64,000 nucleotides of DNA from an uncultured beta proteobacterium (GTDB lineage Bacteria > Pseudomonadota > Gammaproteobacteria > Burkholderiales > Burkholderiaceae_C). The first letter of the stretch is position 1. Each line of letters starts with the position of its first letter. Below are positions 53,837 to 62,339 of this stretch, piece after piece. The notes under the pieces were generated by a model. That model did not search any database. It saw nothing but the letters and a program-made list of their open reading frames with translations, and had not been told where the DNA came from. The stretch spans positions 1 through 64,000 of the forward strand of contig CAIVXG010000217.1 of NCBI GenBank assembly GCA_903909815.1. The letters run 5' to 3'. The translations under genes and the position numbers were made by a program.

Positions 53837-55990
53837 CTACTCGCTGCGCACAATCAGCTCGCTCAGCGTCACGCCCTGCTGACGCGAGCCGGTACGAAAT
53901 CCACCCGTGAAACCCCAGAACGCCGAGCTCAGAGCGGCATTGGACGGCAGGCAGCGCTGTAGCGTCGGCCGCTGGGCGAGTCGGTCCAGATCGGCCATGA
54001 CGTCACTGCAATCCACGCAGTCGACCCAGACCGCCACCCGCGCGTAGTCATTGGGCGGGCTGAGTGGAAATTGGCTGCAGTGGCTGCAAGTGGCGTCGCA
54101 GCCGGAGTGGATTTCAATGCGCTGGTGGTGCAGAGCCGGCGGAGCTTCCTCAAACTTGTTCGCAGGCAGGTGGCGACAGCCTGCCGCTGTACCGTCGCAG
54201 GCAGCGCTCATGCTGGCGCCCGCTTGCAGGTGGTCGAGGTCGCCGTTGAGCAGGATGGCGGTGTGGTTCTCGTTGGGATCATGCGCGTCGCTGGGGGCCG
54301 CGGCATCCCGGTGCACATCAGTCTCCACGATGATCGATCTGCCGCCCCAGATGGAGTCCGCTGCCAGCGTGCCCATGGCGGCTTGGGCGCCACAGGTATC
54401 GGGGGCGACGCCCGATTCTGCGCTGACCAGCTGCAAGGTGAAGCCGTTGCCGCGATCGGCCCCCGTGGCGTTGACGGCAAAACTGTCAGACAGGGAAAAC
54501 TTGAAGTCATAGTAGGTGCGCAAGGTCTTGCCCGCCAACGGCACCAGGCTGGGCGACCAGAAGCAGCCCCCCGAGTTACCGGTCGCGGTCGCGATATTGA
54601 CGGATCGAGTTTGCGCCACGGGAGAGACACCCACGCCCGCCACTGAAAACCCGGAAAAGTCCGCAGCGAAGGACTGCTGGGTCGAGCCCGCCGCCAGGCC
54701 CTTGATGCAGCGCACCAGATCGGCACTGGCTGTGCCCGCATGGAAGTAGCCCGAGCCGGCATAGGCCGCGCTGGCGGGGAACTGGGTGTTGCCAGCTTCC
54801 AGGTACATGGTCGGGTCGCCAAACACCGCGGCGCTGCCAGTTTGCGCGGCCGTGGCGCGCAGCTGCGCACTCAGCGGCGCCACGCTGCGCTGGGTGCGGG
54901 CACCGCCGAAAAAGAGTACGGCGATACAGCCCGAAGTGCCGTTGACCGTTGAGAGCGCTGCGGGCTTGGTGTACAGGAGGTTGTTTTTCCAATTGGTGAG
55001 GAAGTTGGCTCTTGCCGGATCGGCTGGTGCACAGGCCGCGAGGATGTTGTCCACGCCCTTGTTGCCGGCCGAGGCCGCGAGCCTTGCATCGGTCGGCGGC
55101 AAAGCGTTCAGACAGACCGACAAGTCGCCCAGCATCGCGTCGATGGCGGTCTTGAAGTCGGCGCGCCTTTGGATCAGCTTGAACAGTTCGTCCGGCGTAA
55201 TGGTCAGAACCCGGTCGTTGATCAAGGGGTTGTGGCCCTCGTCCCAAACCGGGCCAGCAATGATTTGTTTGGGCGCCGTCAAAGGGTAGCTTCCCGTGGC
55301 TCCATGCGTTCCAGCCAGGGAATTGACGATGTTATTGATCAGCGCATTGGGACTGACGCTGTCCAGGTAGTTGCGGGCGTCGTAGTTGCCGCTGCATTCG
55401 GTGACGGTGTCCACGCTGGAGTTTGCTCGCGACTGGTCGGGCAATGCAGCGCCGGGGGCGACGACGATGGCCACCGCTCTTTGGTGCTCATCCCCAACTG
55501 TGCTGACGGTTCCGGCGGGCGTAGCGTCGGTGGAAAAAAGCTCGAAATGACCCACGCTGTCCCAATTCATGGGTGTGGACTTCTGCGCGTCCTGGTGGCT
55601 GCCGGAGACCGCGTACCAAAGGCAGCTTGCGCTGCCATCGCGTAGTGGCCCCAGATCGAGCGTGCGCCAGGCCAGCCGCCCCAGGACACTGAGGTGGGTA
55701 GAGTTGCCGGAAAAGTTGGCCGCGGAAACCCCTTCGTTGAGTGTGAAATTGTTGTTGCGACTCGAACCCAGATCGGGCAGCGGCAGGTAGCCGTTGACTT
55801 GGCCGGGGTGGGAATCGGAATAGGTCACGGCAAATCCGATTAACGCCGACTTCGCCAGCGCCAGCGCCGCCGTCGTCACGCGGTCGCGTTCCGAGTTCAG
55901 ATCCGTAACGGTCCTGATCGCCAGATACGCCGTAAGCACCCCGAGCACCAGCAGCACCAACAGCAGCGTCGAGCCACGTTGACACCTCAT
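53837..55990 (-). CDS. Large pilus-associated protein with lectin-like C-terminal domain
   Basis: 717 residues. The N terminus (RGSTLLLVLLVLGVLTAYLA) resembles PilX/GspK-type minor pilins: Gly before a hydrophobic helix and no Glu at +5. A middle region (about 60-460) is unrecognised. From about 480, YYDFKFSLSDSFAVNATG, GNGFTLQLVSAES, SIIVETDVHRDAAAP, DPNENHTAILLNGDL, YARVAVWVDC and SAFWGFTGGFRTG recall the strand order of L-type (legume-like) lectins, including the VEFDT-like and DxNxNH metal-site segments. The inferred role is a tip adhesin. The lectin call rests on pattern memory. Confidence 0.7.
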   Translation of the reverse strand: MRCQRGSTLLLVLLVLGVLTAYLAIRTVTDLNSERDRVTTAALALAKSALIGFAVTYSDSHPGQVNGYLPLPDLGSSRNNNFTLNEGVSAANFSGNSTHLSVLGRLAWRTLDLGPLRDGSASCLWYAVSGSHQDAQKSTPMNWDSVGHFELFSTDATPAGTVSTVGDEHQRAVAIVVAPGAALPDQSRANSSVDTVTECSGNYDARNYLDSVSPNALINNIVNSLAGTHGATGSYPLTAPKQIIAGPVWDEGHNPLINDRVLTITPDELFKLIQRRADFKTAIDAMLGDLSVCLNALPPTDARLAASAGNKGVDNILAACAPADPARANFLTNWKNNLLYTKPAALSTVNGTSGCIAVLFFGGARTQRSVAPLSAQLRATAAQTGSAAVFGDPTMYLEAGNTQFPASAAYAGSGYFHAGTASADLVRCIKGLAAGSTQQSFAADFSGFSVAGVGVSPVAQTRSVNIATATGNSGGCFWSPSLVPLAGKTLRTYYDFKFSLSDSFAVNATGADRGNGFTLQLVSAESGVAPDTCGAQAAMGTLAADSIWGGRSIIVETDVHRDAAAPSDAHDPNENHTAILLNGDLDHLQAGASMSAACDGTAAGCRHLPANKFEEAPPALHHQRIEIHSGCDATCSHCSQFPLSPPNDYARVAVWVDCVDCSDVMADLDRLAQRPTLQRCLPSNAALSSAFWGFTGGFRTGSRQQGVTLSELIVRSE

Positions 55991-56976
55991 TTGCCGCCCC
56001 CTTTGACGCTCAGCGCCGTGGCGTCCACAATGCCTGTGCGCTGCCGGGTGCGCAGATTCAGCGTTTCACCCACACGCAGTCGCTCACCGTCCACGGTGAC
56101 AGTCGAATCAGTGATGGCGCTACCTCGCATGGCGGGCTCAGATGGATCCTCGCTCACGACCTGCTGGTTGACCCAGGCGGTGCTGTGGCCATGCTCGCGC
56201 TTGACGATACCGGACACGCGCAGGCGCTGCTCCTGTCCACCGGGGACGTCGCCAGCACGCTCGCGAACCACCGCCGCGCGTTCGCTCGGAGAATAGAAAA
56301 GCGTCTGCAGTTGCACTGTGGTGGCGGGCGGGTGCATCGGCACGGTCACGTTCGGCGCTGAAGACGCCGACCTGATGCCGGGGGACCATGGCAGCGTAAC
56401 AAAGCGCAACCGGCAGTGCGCCGTCAGGCCGCGCGGCGTGCGCTGCGAGAGCTGACAGAAATCGATGCGAAAGCGGCCGCTGGCTCGGCTCTCAAAGTCC
56501 TGCAACAGGCCCAGCAACTCTTCCTCGTGCACCCCCTGCAGCTTGAATTCCAGTTCATGAAAAAGCGCTTCGCCAGGGCCGGTCTCGGGTAACAGGCCTG
56601 GTGCCGAAGCCGCCGGTGACGCTGCTGGATGAGGGCTGTGCAAGGTGTAGCTCAGACCGGCCGGAAGCCCCCTTCGATGATGACTATCGAGTAACTGTTC
56701 CACCCAGCCAGTCCGATCGGGTTGGCCAAGAAGGCCCTGACCGAGCAACTGGTGGAATTGCTGAATATCGGCCTGCAGCAAACTCAGATCGGCTTGGCGT
56801 TCACGCAATCGGGTCTGGGCTTTCGCCAAGTCTAGCTGCTCATTGAGCAGCCCAATGCGCGCCTGCTCGTGAGCGGAACGCAAGACCATGAGCAGGCTCA
56901 GGCAGGCGGCCAGCGCCAAGCCCAGGGCAATCAGGCTGACCCGGGCCGCTCGAAGGATGAGGCGCAGTTCATTCAT
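55987..56976 (-). CDS. PilO/PilP-like (MshJ/K-like) pilus assembly protein
   Basis: 329 residues from the ATG at 56976. One N-terminal transmembrane helix (about 14-32), a coiled coil (about 35-75, EQLDLAKAQTRLRERQADLSLLQADIQQF), then a PilO-like domain (about 110-215). A second domain (about 235-329) with TLFYSPSERAAVVRER, QRLRVSGIVKREHG and ERLRVGETLNLRTRQRTGIV looks PilP/MshK-like. If correct, this is a fusion of two alignment-complex subunits. It overlaps both neighbours by 4 bp. Confidence 0.65.
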   Translation of the reverse strand: MNELRLILRAARVSLIALGLALAACLSLLMVLRSAHEQARIGLLNEQLDLAKAQTRLRERQADLSLLQADIQQFHQLLGQGLLGQPDRTGWVEQLLDSHHRRGLPAGLSYTLHSPHPAASPAASAPGLLPETGPGEALFHELEFKLQGVHEEELLGLLQDFESRASGRFRIDFCQLSQRTPRGLTAHCRLRFVTLPWSPGIRSASSAPNVTVPMHPPATTVQLQTLFYSPSERAAVVRERAGDVPGGQEQRLRVSGIVKREHGHSTAWVNQQVVSEDPSEPAMRGSAITDSTVTVDGERLRVGETLNLRTRQRTGIVDATALSVKGGGK

Positions 56977-58415
56977 GGGGAAGCCCCTGCGGGGCCTGCA
57001 AGGCGCAGGCACCAGCTTGCGCCTTGAGGGGTGTCGTCGTCGGTGCTGTTACTCAAGGCGCCATGATCGAGTGACCGCGCCGGATCCTGCAGCAACGTAA
57101 CCCCTCGAACCTGGGCGAGGGAGGTGGAAATACCTGCCAAAGTTCGCGCGCGGCTTCGATTGCTACTGCCTTCGGCCAGCTCCAGATCAAAGCTCAACTC
57201 GACCGGGGACCCGCCATCGTGGACGGCAGACAAACCGGTCAGCTTCGTGCCGCCGCCGTGGTCCACCTGAGCACAGGCCGGTTGCGCGCTGGACAGCCGT
57301 TGCCATTGAAAGCGGCTGACGTAGCGCCCGTCTTCACGGCCGACTAGATCGGCGACGAGGCGCATGCCATCGGCCAGCGTGGGCGTGTCCACCAACTCGC
57401 TTGCATTCAGACTCACCACCTGACGCAGCAGCGCCGGAGTGACATCGAAGCGGCCGATGCGGGCTTCGGTTTCGCCCAGTTCTCGCTGCAGTTGTCCGAA
57501 CCGGTATTGAAGCCGGTCGCGCTCATGCTGAGCGTCCTCGGTAGCGTGAAGTTGGGCGCCGACGAACCACAGCGTTGCGCTCAGGCACAGAGCAGCCCCG
57601 CCATAGGCGGCGCGGGCCAGTCGCTGCGCCAGGAACGCGCTGCGCGCCCCCCGTGGCGCCAGTTGACCCCGAGGGGACGTCACGACCAGATCAAACAGCG
57701 CGAAGCGCCAGTCCGGCGGCGTTGCGCGTGGTCCGAATTTGGGGGCGCTGATCAAGTCCATGCCCTGCGCTGCAAGCGCGGCCTCAAGTCCAGCCGCAGC
57801 ACCCAGCACCAACACCGGGTAGCGACGCAGCGAATGCTCCAAGATGCGGCTGTTTTCCAAGTGGCGCAGGGTGCGCACGATCTCTGCCGCCTGCTCGGCG
57901 GGGGGGGCGCCCACCGGTGCCAATCGGGCCAGCACCGGTTGGCGATTTTTCAGGAAGACGATGCGCAGTGAGCGCGATCCGGGCAGGACGACAAACAGCT
58001 CCGAGGGCAGGCTCCGGTCCTGTCCCAGTCGGGCCAGCAGCTGCGAGCTGCTCCAAACGCCGACAAGAGCGGCGCTTTGGGCGTCGAGGGCGCTCTGAAT
58101 GCGCTGCGCCGCGTCCACGCCCGATAGCAGTTGACGCGCTGGCGCCAGCCGCTCCATGAGACTGGCACCAGCGGGCAGCGGCGTTGCGGATCGAAACGGG
58201 GTATCCGGGAAGCGGTTGACCAGCTGTCGGGCGACGAAGTGGGCGCGGTCACGCCCGAACAGGCGCGGAACCGCAATGTCGATCAGACTTTCTTCGGCCA
58301 GGTCCGTCACAACCCAAATCGCGCCCTGAGCCGCGCCCGCTACAGCTTGCCAGCCGCCCCGCGATTTGCGCCAGTACTCAAGCCCGCCCAGACCGATGTG
58401 GAGCACGGTTTTCAT
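56973..58415 (-). CDS. PilM-PilN-like (MshI-like) pilus assembly protein
   Basis: 480 residues. The N-terminal half (about 1-245) looks like a degenerate actin-like PilM/GspL domain (LHIGLGGLEYW, VVLPGSRSLRIVFLKNRQPV, YPVLVLGAAAGLEAAL). A transmembrane helix (about 275-293) follows, then a coiled coil and a PilN-like periplasmic domain. GspL has the same overall plan, so this may be a single-chain PilM-PilN. It overlaps the PilO/P-like gene by 4 bp and follows mshG by 6 bp. Confidence 0.65.
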   Translation of the reverse strand: MKTVLHIGLGGLEYWRKSRGGWQAVAGAAQGAIWVVTDLAEESLIDIAVPRLFGRDRAHFVARQLVNRFPDTPFRSATPLPAGASLMERLAPARQLLSGVDAAQRIQSALDAQSAALVGVWSSSQLLARLGQDRSLPSELFVVLPGSRSLRIVFLKNRQPVLARLAPVGAPPAEQAAEIVRTLRHLENSRILEHSLRRYPVLVLGAAAGLEAALAAQGMDLISAPKFGPRATPPDWRFALFDLVVTSPRGQLAPRGARSAFLAQRLARAAYGGAALCLSATLWFVGAQLHATEDAQHERDRLQYRFGQLQRELGETEARIGRFDVTPALLRQVVSLNASELVDTPTLADGMRLVADLVGREDGRYVSRFQWQRLSSAQPACAQVDHGGGTKLTGLSAVHDGGSPVELSFDLELAEGSSNRSRARTLAGISTSLAQVRGVTLLQDPARSLDHGALSNSTDDDTPQGASWCLRLAGPAGASP

Positions 58416-58421
58416 GGTGTT

Positions 58422-59618
58422 TCAAATCTTCATCCTGGAGATGCTGTCGTAGATCGGACCCAGCACGGCCAGCATGATCCAGCCCAAAATCAGCCCCAGC
58501 ATGATCGTGAGCGCAGGCTCGAGCAGTGCTTGCAACTTGCCCACGGACGCGTCAATGTCCCGGCTGTAGAAGTAGCTGATGTTGCTCAGCGCGGCGTCCA
58601 GTGCGCCAGTGGATTCACCCACCCTGAGCATGCGTATGACCAGCGCCGGGAACAGCCCTTCGGCGGCGAAGCTGTCCGAAAGTGTGCCGCCGTTGACGAC
58701 GCGCTCGCGGGCTCGGGCGATGGCGTGTTGAAGCACCCGATTGGGCGAGACGTTCTGACAATATTTCAAGCCATCAACTAGCGGCACACCGGTGCGGTAC
58801 ATCAAGGCGAGGGTGTCGGCAAACCGGGCCAATGCCATCTTTTTCAGAATCGGCCCGAGGTACGGAATCGCCAACTCAGCCTGATGCAGTCGATAGCGCA
58901 CACCGGGGACGCCAGTAGCCAGAGCGCCCAGGCCCAGGGCGAGCAGTGGCGGCGTCAACAGCAACGCCCAACCGTAGCTGACGAACAGGTTCGAGGCGCC
59001 GATCAAAAGCCGGGTCTGTAGCGGAATCTCTTGCCCCATGTTCACCAGAAACCCGACCAATTGCGGCACCAGGTAGATCATCAGGAAGAACACCACGGCG
59101 CTGACCACAAGGAGCACAAAGCTGGGGTAGAGCAGCAACTTGCGGGTCTGCGCCGCCAGCTCGTCCTGCCACTTGAGCGAGCGCACGATTTCCTGGAGCA
59201 CACCCGCTATCTGACCCGTGACTTCACCCGCATGAATCAGGTTCACGACGGCCTCGGCGAAGACGCCGGGGTAGGCGGCAACCGCCTCACCCAAGGTGGC
59301 ACCGCTTTGAATTTTCTCGTACAGGCCCGCCGCCAGCTCGCGCAAGGAGCCGGCTTCAGAGGAATCACGCAGATCGACCAAGGCCGCCAGAATGGGAACG
59401 CCCGCGCGTACCAGCAGCTCCAGCTGAAACAGAAAACTGATGAGGTCGCGCCGCGCCATGTGGCGCACATGGCGGTGGCGTTCACACAATGGTTTGGCGC
59501 GCAGCAACAGCAAGTCCAGGTGTTTTAGCTGCACTTCCAGGTCCAGCTCATGCAGGGCTTCGATCTGGCCGCTGTGCACGCGGCCTTGGACGTTGGCGGC
59601 GCGGTACTGGTACAGCAT
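58422..59618 (-). CDS. mshG: PilC/GspF-type inner-membrane platform protein
   Basis: 398 residues from the ATG at 59618, which shares a base with the ATPase stop (TGATG). T2SSF domains lie at about 65-190 and 270-390, each followed by membrane helices: FLFQLELLVRAGVPILAAL, NLIHAGEVTGQIAGVLQEI, ALARFADTLALMYRTGVPLV and IRMLRVGESTGALDAALSNI. It anchors pilus assembly and interacts with the ATPase. The gene order after mshE matches the MSHA locus. Confidence 0.92.
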   Translation of the reverse strand: MLYQYRAANVQGRVHSGQIEALHELDLEVQLKHLDLLLLRAKPLCERHRHVRHMARRDLISFLFQLELLVRAGVPILAALVDLRDSSEAGSLRELAAGLYEKIQSGATLGEAVAAYPGVFAEAVVNLIHAGEVTGQIAGVLQEIVRSLKWQDELAAQTRKLLLYPSFVLLVVSAVVFFLMIYLVPQLVGFLVNMGQEIPLQTRLLIGASNLFVSYGWALLLTPPLLALGLGALATGVPGVRYRLHQAELAIPYLGPILKKMALARFADTLALMYRTGVPLVDGLKYCQNVSPNRVLQHAIARARERVVNGGTLSDSFAAEGLFPALVIRMLRVGESTGALDAALSNISYFYSRDIDASVGKLQALLEPALTIMLGLILGWIMLAVLGPIYDSISRMKI

Positions 59619-61330
59619 CAGCCGGCCCACTGGGTCAGATCGACCACGCGCGCAATTTCTTCCACCGTGGTGCTGCCATCGCGCACCCGACGCATGCCGT
59701 CAGCGGCCAGGGAAACAAAGCCGCGTTCATGCACCAGCTCGGTCATGCATTTGATGCTGGCGCCTCGCGTCACCAGGTCGTCCAGCTCGGCATCGAACTT
59801 GAGCAGTTCCATGATCGGGAGTCGGCCTTTGTAACCCTGAAATTCGCACGCCACGCAGCCCATGGGCCGGAACAGCGCCATCGCGCCGGAATCGTCCCGG
59901 CCCAGCAAGTTGCGCTCTGCCGCATCGGGGCGATGGGGTCGTTTGCAGCGCGGGCACAGGCTTCGCACCAGACGCTGGGCAAGGATGCCGATGACATTGC
60001 CCGCCAGCACGTCGGGCTGGATACCCAGGTCGAGCAATCGCGGGATGGCGCGGATGGCTGAATTGGTGTGCAGCGTGGAGAACACCTGGTGTCCGGTCAT
60101 GGCGGCGCGAACTGCCATTTCGGCAGTCTCATGGTCGCGGATTTCGCCCACGAGGATGATGTCGGGGTCCTGGCGCATCATCGAACGTATGCCTTCGGCA
60201 AAGTCCATCTTCACGCCATCCGAGAGCGAGGTCTGTCGGATCAGCGGCATGGAATACTCGACCGGATCCTCCAGGGTCATGATGTTGACACCCTCCTGAT
60301 TCAACTGCGCCAGGATCGAATAAAGCGTGGTGGTCTTACCCGAGCCGGTGGGGCCGGTCACGAGCAAGATGCCTTCCGGGCGCGAAAGCATCAGCTGCAT
60401 CAGTGTGAGTTGTGGCGCCGACAGTCCCAGCTCGTCCAGCGCCACCACGCCCCTCTTGCGATCCAGAATGCGCAACACAAAGTTCTCGCCGTGCAAAGTG
60501 GGTTGTGCGGCGGCGCGGAAATTCACCTGACGCCCGGAGATGGTGAGCGCCATGCGGCCATCCTGCGGCGCACGGGTCTCCGTGATGTTCATGCCGGACA
60601 GCACCTTGAGGCGCACGATCATGGCAGACCAAAAACGCAGGTGCAGGGCGCGTACCTGGCGCAAGACACCGTCGATGCGGTAGCGAATGCGCAGGAACTG
60701 GGGTTCGGGTTCGAAGTGCAGGTCGGACGCGCCGCGCAGCGCAGCATCCGCCAAAATTGAATCGATCAGGCGTACCACGGGATGGCTGTAGCCTTCGGCG
60801 ACCTGATTCAAACTGGCCAGGTCGGGCGTGCCACTTTCGAGCTCGTGCAGGATGGCGTCGATGGAGAGTTCGTGGCCGTAGCACAATTCGATCGCCGACA
60901 ATATTTCTGCGCTGCTGGCCAGTGCCCACCGCGGTCGCGGCCCGTGCACCAGCACGGCGTTGATCTGATCGGCGGCCACGATGTCGTTGGGGTCGGCACT
61001 GGCGAGCAGCAGCTCATCGCCCTCAAGGCTGACCGGGAACAAAACGTGGCGCTTGGCCAGCGCCTTGGGGATCAGTGCCAGCGCCCTGGCGTCGGCAACC
61101 ACGCCCTTGAGACTGATGGATTGCTCGCCCAGTCTTTCTGCGAGCGCGCTGCGCAGGGTTTCTTGCGGGATGAAGCCCAGGGCCAGCAAGGTGTGGCCCA
61201 AGGCCGTTCCGGTGCTTGCCTGCTCCTGCAGCGCGATGCGCAGCTGATCCTGCGTCACCAGCCCCAGCGCCAGGAGTTGCTCGCCCAGGCGCAAGGGCTT
61301 GGGCTCAGGCACGGTTTGGGAATGGGTCAT
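59618..61330 (-). CDS. mshE: GspE/PilB-family pilus assembly ATPase
   Basis: 570 residues. N-terminal MshEN-type domain (about 12-150: RLGEQLLALGLVTQDQLRIA repeats), known in MshE to bind c-di-GMP. Then N2 and ATPase domains: SDLHFEPE, Walker A VTGPTGSGKTTTLYS (about 338-352), Asp box TLEDPVEYSMPLIRQTSL, Walker B DPDIILVGEIRDHETAEMA, and a zinc tetracysteine (CPRCKRPH and CVACEFQG). It powers pilus polymerisation. It lies between mshN and mshG, as in the Vibrio MSHA cluster. Confidence 0.94.
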   Translation of the reverse strand: MTHSQTVPEPKPLRLGEQLLALGLVTQDQLRIALQEQASTGTALGHTLLALGFIPQETLRSALAERLGEQSISLKGVVADARALALIPKALAKRHVLFPVSLEGDELLLASADPNDIVAADQINAVLVHGPRPRWALASSAEILSAIELCYGHELSIDAILHELESGTPDLASLNQVAEGYSHPVVRLIDSILADAALRGASDLHFEPEPQFLRIRYRIDGVLRQVRALHLRFWSAMIVRLKVLSGMNITETRAPQDGRMALTISGRQVNFRAAAQPTLHGENFVLRILDRKRGVVALDELGLSAPQLTLMQLMLSRPEGILLVTGPTGSGKTTTLYSILAQLNQEGVNIMTLEDPVEYSMPLIRQTSLSDGVKMDFAEGIRSMMRQDPDIILVGEIRDHETAEMAVRAAMTGHQVFSTLHTNSAIRAIPRLLDLGIQPDVLAGNVIGILAQRLVRSLCPRCKRPHRPDAAERNLLGRDDSGAMALFRPMGCVACEFQGYKGRLPIMELLKFDAELDDLVTRGASIKCMTELVHERGFVSLAADGMRRVRDGSTTVEEIARVVDLTQWAG

Positions 61331-61347
61331 GCAGAGCTTTCCTTCGG

Positions 61348-62337
61348 TCAGCGCTCGACGACCTCGGTCGGGGCGCATGCGGCCGCGCCATCGTGCTTGC
61401 ACGCGTGCGCATCAGGTCCATCCATGGCCGGCGCCGGCAACTGCCGCAGACGCTGGCGCACGGCCTCACGCGAAAACCCATACGCTGCGCTCGCCGCGCC
61501 AAGTGCCGACAGGCCCATGGCACGCTCGTAGGCCACGCGTGCCTGACGGTAGCGGTGCAGCCGGTCCTGTGCCACGGCCAGGTCGTAGCTGCAGCCGGCG
61601 TTGTCCGGCTGCAGGCGCAGCGCCCGCTCGAACGCCAAGGCCGCATCGGCCAGCAGCGCTTGCCGCACCAGGATTTTGCCCAAAGCCGCGGCGGCGACGG
61701 CAGACTCCGGCTGTCGGTCGGCTCGTTCGCGGACCCGACTCGCAGCCTGGTTGATATCCATTGTTCGCTCCAGCGCGAGCACCCCGGCGTGTGCCGAAGC
61801 GTGTTGCGGGTCTTGCCGCAACACGTGCTGGTAGTACGCCAGTGCGCGCTCACTTTGGCCCGCGCGCCAAGCGATAAAGGCCAGGCCGAGCAGGGCATCG
61901 CGCTCCTGTGGATGGACCCGCAGGCTGTCCTCGTAGAGTTGCGCGGCGCGCCCATCGTGTCCGGCTAGCAGGGCCTCGTAAGCCGCTTGCAGTGCGTCGG
62001 ACGATGGGCTTGGCGCAACGCGGTCGGTCATGCGTGGGCCGGCGGGAACGGCCTGGTGCGCGGCGGCCGACCGTGTAGCCAACGGGGGCCGTGCCCGTGT
62101 TGGGGTTGCCGTTGACGGGAATGCGGGCATCGGCGCGGCTTCCTGTGCCTCGGTTGGAGCCTCGTCCTTGGCGTAGCTGCCGTCGCGGCGCTGCGGTGCA
62201 CGGTCAGCACCTGTCTGCACCGAGTTCAGTGCCCACCGCTGCGGCACCGTGCCGGCAAGACCCGCTACCAGAGCTATGACCGCCCCGAGCAGCAGCCACC
62301 GCCGCCGCAACTGAGACAAATCAGGTGCCAGGCTCAC
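61348..62337 (-). CDS. mshN: TPR protein, MshN-like
   Basis: 329 residues, GTG start 2 bp after the secretin stop. One N-terminal transmembrane helix (about 14-30), a Pro/Ala-rich linker (about 45-105), then tetratricopeptide repeats (about 110-280) such as YEALLAGHDGRAAQLYEDSL, RAGQSERALAYYQHVLRQDP and AALAFERALRLQPDNAG-like units. MshN is a TPR protein at this position in MSHA loci. It probably scaffolds the secretin or pilus complex. Confidence 0.8.
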   Translation of the reverse strand: MSLAPDLSQLRRRWLLLGAVIALVAGLAGTVPQRWALNSVQTGADRAPQRRDGSYAKDEAPTEAQEAAPMPAFPSTATPTRARPPLATRSAAAHQAVPAGPRMTDRVAPSPSSDALQAAYEALLAGHDGRAAQLYEDSLRVHPQERDALLGLAFIAWRAGQSERALAYYQHVLRQDPQHASAHAGVLALERTMDINQAASRVRERADRQPESAVAAAALGKILVRQALLADAALAFERALRLQPDNAGCSYDLAVAQDRLHRYRQARVAYERAMGLSALGAASAAYGFSREAVRQRLRQLPAPAMDGPDAHACKHDGAAACAPTEVVER

Positions 62338-62339
62338 TT

